64,000 nt of DNA from Ceratodon purpureus (Eukaryota; Streptophyta; Bryopsida; Pseudoditrichales; Ditrichaceae). This document shows, in pieces, positions 1 through 9,724 of the stretch (positions are counted from its first letter, which is position 1; the number at the start of each line of letters is the position of its first letter). The position numbers and the translations under genes are program-made. The DNA is taken from the NCBI GenBank assembly GCA_014871385.1, contig CM026427.1, positions 506,907-570,906 of the forward strand, written 5' to 3'. The notes under the pieces were generated by a model. It was not told where the DNA came from. It searched no databases and saw only the letters and a list, made by a program, of their open reading frames with translations.

Positions 1-1
1 A

Positions 2-892
2 ACCAAGGTGGACGTAAAGGAGTGGCACATTTCCAGACTTCACAAACTTTCTGCAAAGTGCTGCTGGGCCCAAAGAGCTGAAACGAAGAAGAAGTGCACT
101 GAGAGAATCGTCAGAGGGCCCCATTGCACAGCTGCACCGACCTACACTAGGCTGTGGACTAACTATCGCAGGAACACTGTTGAGAAGACAGAGTTCTTCT
201 TCTGCTCCGACGATATTGAGCGCTGCGTGAAAGGCTCTAAGCGCAAGTGGGTAGCGCACTACTCAAAGGACCAGGAATTCCCCTCCATTCCAGAGGTCTG
301 GCCAGTGAAACTAGGTACTAATCTAAAACTGACTGAGATTCTTGCCCTCGAAGCAGCAGGCTTTCAACTTCCGCCTAAAAAGCCGGTCTCCCCAAGACGC
401 CTCTTCTCCTCTGCCCCGCCCCCTGCAAATCTCAGCTCGGTGCCAGTCCCTGCAGACGCTGACCGCTACCCAGGCAAGAGAGACGGCAAGATGGTGAAGC
501 GCACTGCCACTCGTCCCAATCCGGCGCAGCGACTATCCATGGGCTCCTCCGAGTCTCTCAAAGCGCGCCTCCGTTCCGTCACCATGATACCTGAGCCGGG
601 CCACGGTTGCATCATTGGGCTGGATTCGGGCGTCGCTCCTCACATCACACGTTACCAGATTACCATCAGTTCTTACCCTGGTTGCACTTGCCCAGCATTC
701 AAGAAGACGATGACTACGTTCAAAGGCAGGACTCAGTTCACGTATTGTAAGCACCTATACTACATACTCTTGAAGGTCTGCAACCGTGATCTCGAAGCCG
801 AGCTTTTCATCCATGCGCCTACCTTTAGCTTCAACGAGGTCAAGCTTCTCCTAGAGAGTGGAATCTTGCGTCACCCCTTGGCGAAGAGGTAG
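2..892 (+). CDS. SWIM-type zinc-finger protein, 5' partial
   Basis: The frame is open from the left edge (no ATG is seen before it), so the gene enters the window from outside, and it ends at TAG 890-892. The visible part is about 296 residues with no intron. Near the C-terminus the pattern CTC followed 18 residues later by CKH (coded about 682-754) fits the SWIM zinc finger CxCx(n)CxH, a domain of nuclear DNA- or protein-binding factors and of MULE-type transposases. The N-terminal third is rich in Cys and His (CCWAQRAETKKKC, then FFFCSDDIERC) and may hold a second metal site, which I cannot name. The middle is a Pro/Ser/Arg-rich linker. No transposase catalytic domain is visible in this part. 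It could be a domesticated transposase relative or a lineage-specific nuclear protein; the exact role is unknown. Confidence 0.7.
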   Translation, partial: TKVDVKEWHISRLHKLSAKCCWAQRAETKKKCTERIVRGPHCTAAPTYTRLWTNYRRNTVEKTEFFFCSDDIERCVKGSKRKWVAHYSKDQEFPSIPEVWPVKLGTNLKLTEILALEAAGFQLPPKKPVSPRRLFSSAPPPANLSSVPVPADADRYPGKRDGKMVKRTATRPNPAQRLSMGSSESLKARLRSVTMIPEPGHGCIIGLDSGVAPHITRYQITISSYPGCTCPAFKKTMTTFKGRTQFTYCKHLYYILLKVCNRDLEAELFIHAPTFSFNEVKLLLESGILRHPLAKR

Positions 893-1148
893 GTAGCCCT
901 CCTACTTTAGAACTGCCATTTCCACAATGGCCATTTGTCACGTAGTGAATGATTTTAGTAATATACCATGTACTAAGTCAGCTATTCAGAAGCTGTATTG
1001 ACTTTTTCATTATATTATAAAGGCTTTGTCGTTCACATTGATTGCATTCTATTTCAATACATTCTATCTTGAAGAAGTGCACTATATACCTCGTATCCTC
1101 TGACATGTACCCTTTATTACAGCAAACATATACTTGTTATTAGATGTC

Positions 1149-1601
1149 CTAATCTTCGAACCTAACACGTTTAGGGTTGCCCACTACACTATCAGCAGGG
1201 CTCCGAACCTCTGACTGTACTACAGGACAAACTAAATTCGCATTCACTTTCGTTCCCACGCTTGGAGCGTGTCCTTGGTATGATCGTTTCAGCAATGGCC
1301 CACCTCCCCGCCTCCGATTCACTGATTCCCTGGAATAGGTTCCCCTTGGGATCTTTCCAACCTTGGAGTATGCATGAGGTTGCAAAGGCACATCTGCGTC
1401 CTCCTCCTGCACTCTGATATCATCCGAATTTTCTGAACGTGGAGGGTCAGCTCTAACATCCGGTTGCACGTCAACATCCGTTGTTAAAGGACGCCCTTGG
1501 CTGCTGGCCATCACCTCTTCTTCGTCCTCCACCTCAACATATGGTTGAAATGGACAAACATCGTCAGCAAGTGAAACAACAATATCTCTGACGTCTTCCA
1601 T
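1149..1601 (-). CDS. Hypothetical 150-residue protein
   Basis: A single intronless frame runs from ATG 1601 to TAG 1149. I do not recognise the product. The N-terminal half is acidic (EVEDEEEV) and the C-terminal half basic with Arg/Gly stretches (NRRRGGG) and a KRVRFED end. There is no signal peptide, membrane segment or zinc ligand pattern. It lies tail to tail with the SWIM gene, 256 bases apart. Low complexity and lack of known domains leave open that it is a chance ORF or part of a degraded element. The base composition is more gene-like than the AT-rich DNA to its right. Confidence 0.4.
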   Translation of the reverse strand: MEDVRDIVVSLADDVCPFQPYVEVEDEEEVMASSQGRPLTTDVDVQPDVRADPPRSENSDDIRVQEEDADVPLQPHAYSKVGKIPRGTYSRESVNRRRGGGPLLKRSYQGHAPSVGTKVNANLVCPVVQSEVRSPADSVVGNPKRVRFED

Positions 1602-1908
1602 AACTGCTGTCCCGCAGTACGGAAAAGAGCTTCACAAAACACCAACAGAAAAGAGGAAGAGACATTCCATAATCCTAACTTAAATATCCGTGAAGGAGAT
1701 GCTTGGCGCCCTTGAAAATCGGCTATTCATTCATTTGAAAGTTGCATCTTCCTCAACTGAATGGAAAAGGATGAGGGTTGAGCAGAAGTCATTTAGCTTT
1801 TAAAATTTAAAAATAATAAAAAAAATTAAAAAAAAATTATAAAAGCAAAAAGGAAAAAAAAGCAAAAATAAATATTAAGGTTGAAAATAATATGAAGGCG
1901 ACTAAGAA

Positions 1909-2330
1909 AATGAAAGAGAAAATAAAATGAAAGACAAAATAAAATGAATGACAAAATAAAATGAATGACAAAATAAAATGAATGAGAAAATAAAATGAAT
2001 GAGAAAATAAAATGAATGAGACAATAAAATGAAAGAGAGAATAAAATGAAAGACAAAATAAAATGAAAGAGAAAATAAAATGAAAAGGAAAATAAAATGA
2101 AAGAGAAATTATAATGAAGGAGACAAGAAAATGAAAGAGAGAATAAAATGAAAGAGAAAATAAAATGAAAGAGAAAATTAAATGAAAGAGCGAATAAAAT
2201 GAAAGAGAAAATATAAGGAACTAGAAAATAAAATGAAAGAAAAAATAAAATGAAAGAGAGAATAAAATGAAAGAGAAAAGAAAATGAAAGAGAATTAAAG
2301 GAAAGGAAAGATAGATAGAGTAATGGAAGT
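1909..2330. repeat. 17-bp A-rich minisatellite
   Basis: About 20 or more tandem copies of a 17-base unit of the form AAAATAAAATGAAWGAS are seen. Copies in the middle (about 1930-2030) are nearly identical and the edges are degenerate. Strand composition is extremely skewed, with almost no C on the + strand. It is flanked by further A-rich DNA from 1800. No gene is supported in it; the ORF on the minus strand is purely repeat-derived. Confidence 0.9.
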
Positions 2331-3180
2331 TAAAATGAAGAATAAAAGAAATAAACCATGTAGACCATGGCGGATGATTTCTAACAATGTTAAGAAATTG
2401 TTACGATATTAAATGTTACTTTATCCCTCTTAAGAGCTTTAATACCAATACATTTTATGCGGTAATTTGCATATAAATTTGAGGAGATAAAGGGAATTAA
2501 TGTATGCCTAAACTAGTTAGAAGGAGCTGGAGCATAGTAATTGGTGCACGTTAAAAAATTAATCATCAAAAAAAAGAGAAAACGAACTACAAATTCAATG
2601 AAAACACTGTAATCATTCCACGGTTATAGGGTCAATAAAATTACTAAAATTAGTATTTTTCCAAAAATATGCTGAGAATATTCGAATCTTCTAATTTTAT
2701 ATTTTATTTTTAGTAAAAAAAGTGCTATTTTTAGGTTCTGTCCCCCACTCTGTGCTCTCCGCTCTCCAAATCTGCGCTCACCGCTCTCCGCTCTACGCTC
2801 TCCGCTCACGTACAAGCTACGTCCCAGCCCGCTGGCTGCCTCAAATTATGTTCCGTCACAATGAAGCAGTAAGAAGTATGTCGCACTTTTCTTCTGTGTC
2901 CTTCTTTTTCAATCAGCACTTTTGTATTGTTTTGTAATTTGCTTCTCTCCATTTGCAACATCTTGTGTTGTTATGCACATCGAATACGTAATATCATTGA
3001 TGTATCATTCTTTATTGCATTGTTTGTCCACTCAGAATCATATTTCGTTGCTGTACATCCCCTGATAAGCCAAGATTGACATGATACTCTGTTCATGGCT
3101 ATTAAGTAATCGGGATTCCTCTTTTTGATGGAGTCCTGCCATTGGTCTTCAATTGACTTAGTGCCTTGGATTTCCTACAG
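2331..3180. other. Gene-poor AT-rich stretch
   Basis: No coding region is supported. The only structure is a pyrimidine-rich run of near-tandem CGCTCTCC-type words at about 2745-2810. The right end contains a polypyrimidine tract and a TTTCCTACAG acceptor at 3171-3180 that feeds the first recognisable exon of the ATG9-like pseudogene. This part is therefore probably what is left of an ATG9 intron or upstream DNA. Confidence 0.5.
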
Positions 3181-6100
3181 GCTGAATTTGAGCTGCCTTA
3201 CTATCACCAACTGAGTGGAGGTGAAGATGCTCCAGGCCCCCATGACTTACTACGAGGTGAAACTTCTAAGTGAGGAGCTGTAACCGATCTCGACAAGTTC
3301 TTTCAACGCCTCTATCAATATTTTTGTGGCAAAGGATTTTGGTGTATATTTATTCGATGGTTGTGCAAGCTTATAATACTCGGGTTCATTATCGGCTTCT
3401 CTCGTTTTCTGGTATTAGAAGTAATTGGCCAAGGTTACTTCGTGTCAAGTGTGGTATAGATGCCATCGACGAAGGAAATATTCATAATTGCGACCTTGCA
3501 AAAGAGGGTCTTCATGAGCACCCTTTAACTCCATTCACTACCTTCAAGGGCTTCTTTATTGTCTACCTTGTTCTTTTCTCCCTATGCTGGTTATTCTGCT
3601 TCATGAGATTCTTTACGCAGCTGCACGATACTCTCGAAGTTCAATATTTTTTACATAATAGGTGTGTGACCCCTCTGGCTAGGCGTTGTATCAGAAGCGC
3701 TTTGATTTCATCACTTATTTGGTCGGCATGTGCAATTTATTTGTTTATTCATTTATTTTCTCTATACTCTTTTAGCAATTTGATATCGTTCAGTCGTCAG
3801 ATTCACCAAACTTGGATATGCTAATTAATAACGTTATCCTCCTACAGCCTTGTTGTCTCAGATAACGATTTGCAAACAATGTCCTCGCCGACACTAGTTG
3901 ACAAAATTGTACAATTGCAACAACATGAAAGGCTCTCTATTGTGGGACAACTTTCAACGCATGATATAGTAAGCCGTATCATGTGGAAGGAAAACTATTT
4001 GATTGGCCTATTGAATAAGGGAATTTTAGGCCTAGACCTCCCCTCGTGGATACCAGGTGCGGGGCCTGTGCCTGACAATGACAACAAGCGGCTGTTGTTA
4101 ACGAAGATGATTGAATGGAGTCTCAATTTTTGCATTTTCCAACACATGTTTGACAGGCAAGTTTCGATACATGTTATTGTAGGTTCTAATTGGTGTTTGT
4201 TTTTTATATAATTATATTACTTTGTTTGATTGTCAGAGATCCAAGTCAGTGGTGCTAATTGTAGTTTAAATCCTTGCTGATTGCCTTGATCCGAGTGATA
4301 TCAGTTCGTTAGTTGCCATTAATTTCCGTTCCAATTTTAACAACTGTGTAGTACTGCACTGCAGTAAATTCATGATACGTAAAGATTTCATAAAGGATCT
4401 TGCACGCGTACGCAAGAGGCTGGTGGCACTGGGCGTCTCCATGTTATTTCTTTCACCTTTCTATGCTATCTTCGTCGCCTTCCACTTCGTGCTTCGAATG
4501 CCGAAGAATTCTACCATAATCCTAGAACGATGGGTTCTAGGCAGTGGTCAAACTTGGCCAAGTGGAACTTTCGAGAATTCAATGAGGTAGAACCACTCGC
4601 GTGTCTTTTTTGAGTTCAGTGCCTATTTCTTTTTCAAGATTATGAGCTAATGATTAAGGAGCAATTTGTATTGAACAGATACTAGCAGGTCTAACGTTGC
4701 CCTTGGGTTTTCTCTACCGCAGTTGGAGCATATGTTCAAACACCGTCTGGATTCAAGTTATAGGCATGCTGTGGAATATTTGAAGTAGTTCCCATCGCCC
4801 ATTCTAAGCATGATTGCAAAACTTGTTTCGTATATTATTAGTTCATTTGAACTGTTATTATCGTTATCTCTATGATCGACGAATCCCTTCTAGAAGGCCA
4901 TGTAAGTATTCTGGAGCCGAATGACTCGATCTCGTTTGGTTTTTCTAATTCAACCCAGGTTGCATATTTCTGCTTTACAGTCGTCTAAACTTTTGGCAGC
5001 TTGGTGTGACTGTACTTTTCTTCTCCAATCAAGGATATTTTTTTTTATTTTTTTTTATTTTTTTTTCATACATCATGACGATGGTGTTGCTTAAGCGATA
5101 AATTTCAGATTAACTATCCATCATTTAGGTTTTGTTGTTTCTTGTGGATTTCATGCGTATGCTGTTGACTTGACAGATTGGACGGCACAACTTGCTCTGG
5201 TACTTAGCTACCAGTGCACTAGCCTTGTCGCTGATCGGGCCGATGATTACGAAGGACTTTCAGGTCTTCGATCCGGTAGGGGTTATGCAACAGATTACTA
5301 GCCATACTCATTTCATGCCTAAACACTGGCGAGGTGCCGAAAATACAGAGAGAGTTTGGTTAGAGTTCAGGGGTCTGTTCAAGATAAAATTTTGTTTGAC
5401 AACTTGATTTCAATTTTGAATTCGCTTCACTATCAGATTCCAAAAGAAACAATTAGCTCATGTGTTAGGGGCCGCTTTGCTGTCTGCAGCTGCTTTGAGT
5501 TTATGGCAACGAAGTTTGACTTATGAAAGCTTGTATTGTGGTCTCAGCCCTTGGTCATATTTTTAGTGGTATCTTGAGCATTTCTGTATCTCTGTAATCC
5601 GCACAATCCACGCTTCTTATTGTTTAATTTAATTCCGTTGTGTACTGTTTGTGGCTATGCAGGACTGTCTGACACTTATCTTTGAGGATATCGCGTACAT
5701 CTTTGTCACTCCTTGCATTCTCATCTTCAAATTGCCCAAGGTGAAAAAGTCTCACAGACTGGTTTATAGTAGCTACATTGCTTCTCGATATTCACTGCTT
5801 CTGATTATATGCTGAGAGGTGTTACACATGCCTCTGTCTCTGCACTTTCCGAGACTGAAACTAACTTCTGGTTGTTGAACTGGACAGTGCGTAGAAGACG
5901 TACTGCAGTTTGTTAATAATTTCATTGTTGAAATTAAAGGTGTTGGGCATGTCTGCAGGTGAGCACACTTGTCTGCTTTACATTGTTCTAAGTATGCATG
6001 CATGGCGTCATGACAGACCTTCGGTGCAATCCCCTGAGTTGTTAAATTGTACTCTTCATAGCTAGAAAGATGTGGTTTGAGTTGTGTCTAATATTCAATA

Positions 6101-7982
6101 GAGGAGTTTTAGATACTACCTTTCAGGTCTGAAAGTTGGATAACTTACATGGCAACATGCGGTTTTATACAGCCTGAGTGTCTTTGATTTTGAGCATCAC
6201 GGTAACTCCAACTACATTAGGTGCAAAACGGGGTCTGAAAAAGGCCGTGTAAGCGGCACGTGAGAGAAAAAAACGAGCGCTGCCCGCGTGCTTTTTGATA
6301 TGGCACCGAACATGCCACCGTGGTGCCAGCAACCGCCACGGGGGCTCAAACCAATGACCTCCCCGCGAGGCGTGTGGAGGGCACATCTACAGTGCCGGGC
6401 TGACACCATCTGCCCACTTGGGACCAAACCCCGAGCCAAGTCATTCATGTCTCAACTATTATTCCCTCAACTATTGTTCACAGTGCGCCACGCAGTTGTG
6501 TGCGGGCAGCAACTTTGGCATCCGCTGCCAGCGGCAGAGGTGCCCAAAGCAGGGGGTTCACCTAGAAAGGGCAGGCTTACACGGCCTTTTCCAGACCCCG
6601 TTTTGCACCTAATGTGGATCTCCATTTCATACTTGTAAGTAAGGACCAGCGCAGTTCACAAGGAAAAATGGAGAAATCTTTCATAAGGTATTGCTGTCAC
6701 CATCGTTATAAACATTCTTATTACGCTAGTTTGACAAGTAAATATCTAGATCTATATTCGAAGTCTAGGTGTACTGCACACTAAAACTTAAACTCGATGA
6801 GTTCCAACACATGAGACTCCGACATGTCTTCTTTTTGATTAGTTTGGTATAACCAGCTATCTTTCGAGATTTAGATGTTTTTGCTACTATGGCTTTCTCT
6901 TGAGTATAATTCCCTCATGTTTATTTTCTGATGTTTATTTTTCTTGTGGAATTTCAGCTTCAAAACCAATTATCCTAACTGGGAACCAGATGTAAACGGC
7001 AAACAAATTATGTCTCAGTTGTCAGCCTTCCGTCTACGAAATGATGAGAATGTCCTTGCAATTCACTGCAAGCAAATGAGTCGTTTTCCATTGGATAAAG
7101 CAGTGAAACCGCGCCATGTTCAGAGAAAGCAGTCAATTCGGTCACAACAGACAAATTTGCGGGTCCCTCTGTTCTGCAATGATTGGTTGTTTACTCGCTC
7201 AACCGCGTTCTCAGGAATGAGAAACGACGGGTTTGCTACTAGTGATTGGTCAGCTGTTATTGTCTCTCAATCTCCTAATGAATTCAAAACTCTTGCATTC
7301 CCATTTCATCCACTCTATCAACTCAAGCGCACATGATAGATTTGGACATAGCATTTCTATTGGTCGTCCTCTTATGAATGAAGCAAGTTACCAAAGTCCG
7401 CTTGCTGAGAATTCTGAGCAGATCTATTGGCTGGACAAATTCTACACGGCATCATAGTTGCCCCAACATTTGGAGTCAGGGCCAGTGTTGGATGAAAGAC
7501 ATCGGGATAGTGGACTAATACACCGAGATGGTCTCAGTTCAAGGTATGGGAATAAAGACGAGAGATTATCAATTAGGGTTGATAATTTAGGCCGATTGAA
7601 CAGAGTAGACATGGACCTTTAAGCTTCCACTCAAGGAATCTTTGGGAATCAAGGAATTGGTCAAGCAGCGGGTGAAAGGTGGTGGCAACGGAAGCACTCT
7701 GGTTCAACAGGTGCACATGGAGAGAGCTCTTTCGAACCTCCAATATTCAGTAGGGGTCATCTGGTTGAGAGTCACGATGATTTCTATGAAAGTGAAGTGG
7801 ACCATGAGCGGGATTGCTTATCACAACGGCATTCAAGGGTAACATTTGGGAGTAGCCAAATTTTAGAGGATGAAAATTCGCAACTGGAATTTCCATTTGG
7901 GGATGTGTACCAAAGCCCTCCCGGAGAGCCAGCTTTGAAAACGTTTGGTGGGCCAGTGGCTCCAGAGAGCAGCTCGGACTGA
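3181..7982 (+). pseudogene. ATG9: ATG9-like autophagy gene, decayed, 5' truncated
   Basis: ATG9 is the multi-pass lipid scramblase that seeds autophagosome membranes. Exon blocks match plant ATG9 in order: LDKFFQRLYQYFCGKGFW (about 3286-3340), VKCGIDAID (from 3438), a block with WKENYLIGLLNKG and PSWIPGAGP (3848-4156), the RKDFIKDL/LFLSPF block (4372-4580), FKHR, ESLLEGH, HTHFMPKHWRGAEN (to 5383), EDIAYIFVTP (5663-5740), EIKGVGHVC (5887-5960), NYPNWEPD (6956 on), and a last exon ending LEFPFGDVY and TGA at 7982. The reading frame is broken many times: in-frame TGA 3271-3273, a one-base loss near 3423, another near 4498, TAG 4786-4788, a frame change by 4875, an AT in place of the GT donor at 5384, and a frame change within 7233-7336. 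The first exon is missing. Introns are kept, so this is a duplicated, not a retroposed, copy. Confidence 0.88.
6220..6609. mobile_element. 390-bp MITE with long terminal inverted repeats
   Basis: Bases 6214-6254 and 6575-6615 are inverted copies differing at about one position (left start GGTGCAAAACGGGGTCTG). Taking the palindromic TA on each side (6218-6219 and 6610-6611) as target-site duplication gives a 390-bp element starting GGTGC and ending GCACC. TA duplication fits a Tc1/mariner-type parent. The interior is GC-rich compared with the host intron and has no transposase. It sits in an intron of the ATG9 relic, after the EIKGVGHVC exon. Confidence 0.78.
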
Positions 7983-9062
7983 AGGTTTCCTCGTTGTGCA
8001 ATCCTTATGAACTCCCAACAGACATTGTCGGAGGTACTTGCTGTGAATTCACATGACTCACCATGTGTCAGTTTCAGGAATGTTGTCTTCTGTTTTGAAA
8101 CGTAACAACATGATGAGGTCCAGACTCCAGAAACAGTGTTCAGTGGGGAGTCTACTTCCTTTTCGAAGTTTCCAAGTTTCTCGGGTGCAACTTATATCTT
8201 GCACTTATTTTAATTCCAGTTTGGTATATGACACTTTTGTTCCCATTAGTGTTCACGTCCATAGTTCAGAAATCATATGTAATATACACCAGCCAAAATG
8301 TTTATAGTAGTGATCATCCAAGATTGTATGTATCTCTTACTTGCTAGCATTGATGAACATAGAAACTTTGAGTAATGGAGACTACTTACCTTTGGAGTGT
8401 TAAAACGGTTTTCATTTCAAGGAATTCGAAATTTGATTTACATCGTTTGGAAAAACATCATTACTAACAAAGAATTGCAATTGATGTCTTGCAGAGCTCG
8501 AAGCTACTAGGACATCTTGGTTGGAATGAATAATCATTGCGACGTCATCAAATGTTTATGCTGGTGGAAAATTCGGTTCACACTGGTGCAATTTCGAACA
8601 TTCTCTGTTTATGGAAGATCTGTACAAACGGGAGCTGCAAGCCTATTTGACACCAATTTAACCTATCTCCCTAATATACATAGTTGTACAGACGTAGAAA
8701 AATAAAGGTTATTTTGGGATAGAACGGGCTCCATCTGCATTCATCATTTTTCAAGGTTGATAATCCAGCCGTTAAAGCATCCAGATGGCCTGCTATATTG
8801 TCATTGCTTCTGCTTTCCAAAGTAGAAAGTATTTTATAAAGAATCAGATCCTATGCAAATCGTCACTTGAATCCCATTTTTGGTTCCCTGTGAGAACGTT
8901 CTGCCTTTGCATATCTCAAATCCATTGTACCTACTTCTCTCAAACTCAGTGCCTTCTATGTACTCTACAAACACTCCAATCTCTTGAGGTTAATCTCCAA
9001 TCGAATTAATAGACATTCACAGGTATGTATATAGCTACTGTACACTCAAATTCGACCTTCAG
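7983..9062. other. No gene seen between two pseudogenes
   Basis: This kilobase holds short chance ORFs only. The part next to 7982 would be the old 3' UTR of the ATG9 relic. No domain, tandem repeat or long inverted repeat stands out in either direction. Confidence 0.5.
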
Positions 9063-9257
9063 TTAGTTCTTGTTTCCAAAATACTCTTTGAGCCTGCGCC
9101 TGGAAGCTTCCAGAATATTATCCCGGGGTGACCGAATGCACTTGCTCGCACGAAGCCTTCACCGCCAGGACCGAGCTACAGTTCCCGAACACATGGAGCA
9201 TTCTTCCCTCCGAACGTACGTCTTGAAGCCCAGAGACTCGAACGTCTCCACCAATAT
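9063..9257 (-). pseudogene. Fragment of LL-diaminopimelate aminotransferase, last exon
   Basis: Read on the minus strand, three blocks in two frames match the C-terminus of DAP aminotransferase (plastid lysine synthesis, PLP-dependent): VETFESLGFKTY, then GPGGEGFVRASAFGH, then RDNILEASRRRLKEYFGN before a TAA at 9063-9065. Between the first and second blocks the usual Trp-rich segment is deleted or scrambled, and a frameshift separates the second from the third. No other exons of the gene are visible around it. It is a dead fragment. The family call rests on the GPGGEGFVR.SAFGH signature. Confidence 0.72.
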
Positions 9258-9724
9258 CTATGTGTAAAATTATGCCACTACTTCATGCATCGCCAGCTAC
9301 AAAACACCAACATGTACGCCACTGTACAAGCGAGTTCAGAATGTAACCACGACCTCTGGGCTATTGCTACTTCTAATCTGCTTTCAGTGGAAAAATTAAG
9401 CTACCTGTAGGCTGTTATACTCAATGCAACTAATTCCTCTAGTGCACCGGTTTGTAGCGCTTCAAACATGATAGAGATCAATACCACATGATTTGTTTCG
9501 GGTGCAGCTGTGGTGCTTCAAACTAAAGCACGAATGCACGATTAGAAGTAATTCTGAAGACACAAGTACAAATATATCCATTTTGTCATGTATATCTATC
9601 CATCCCTACAATGTAATACTGTCGTTATTCCAAGAAAAAGCATTAATGGAGATAAGAATAATCAAGAGTAATAACTGGGTAAGAAGTACAACACTAAGCC
9701 CTACAATCTAAGTCCTGAATATTG

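Noticed and set aside
1826..2056. 76-residue Phe/Ser-rich frame on the minus strand
   Set aside because: Pure translation of the 17-bp minisatellite and the A-rich DNA beside it.
3181..7982. Reading ATG9 lesions as sequencing errors
   Set aside because: Hyccin, SDR, VID27-like, PPK and RECQ4 show no error over dozens of exons, whereas this locus combines stops, frameshifts, a lost donor and a missing first exon.
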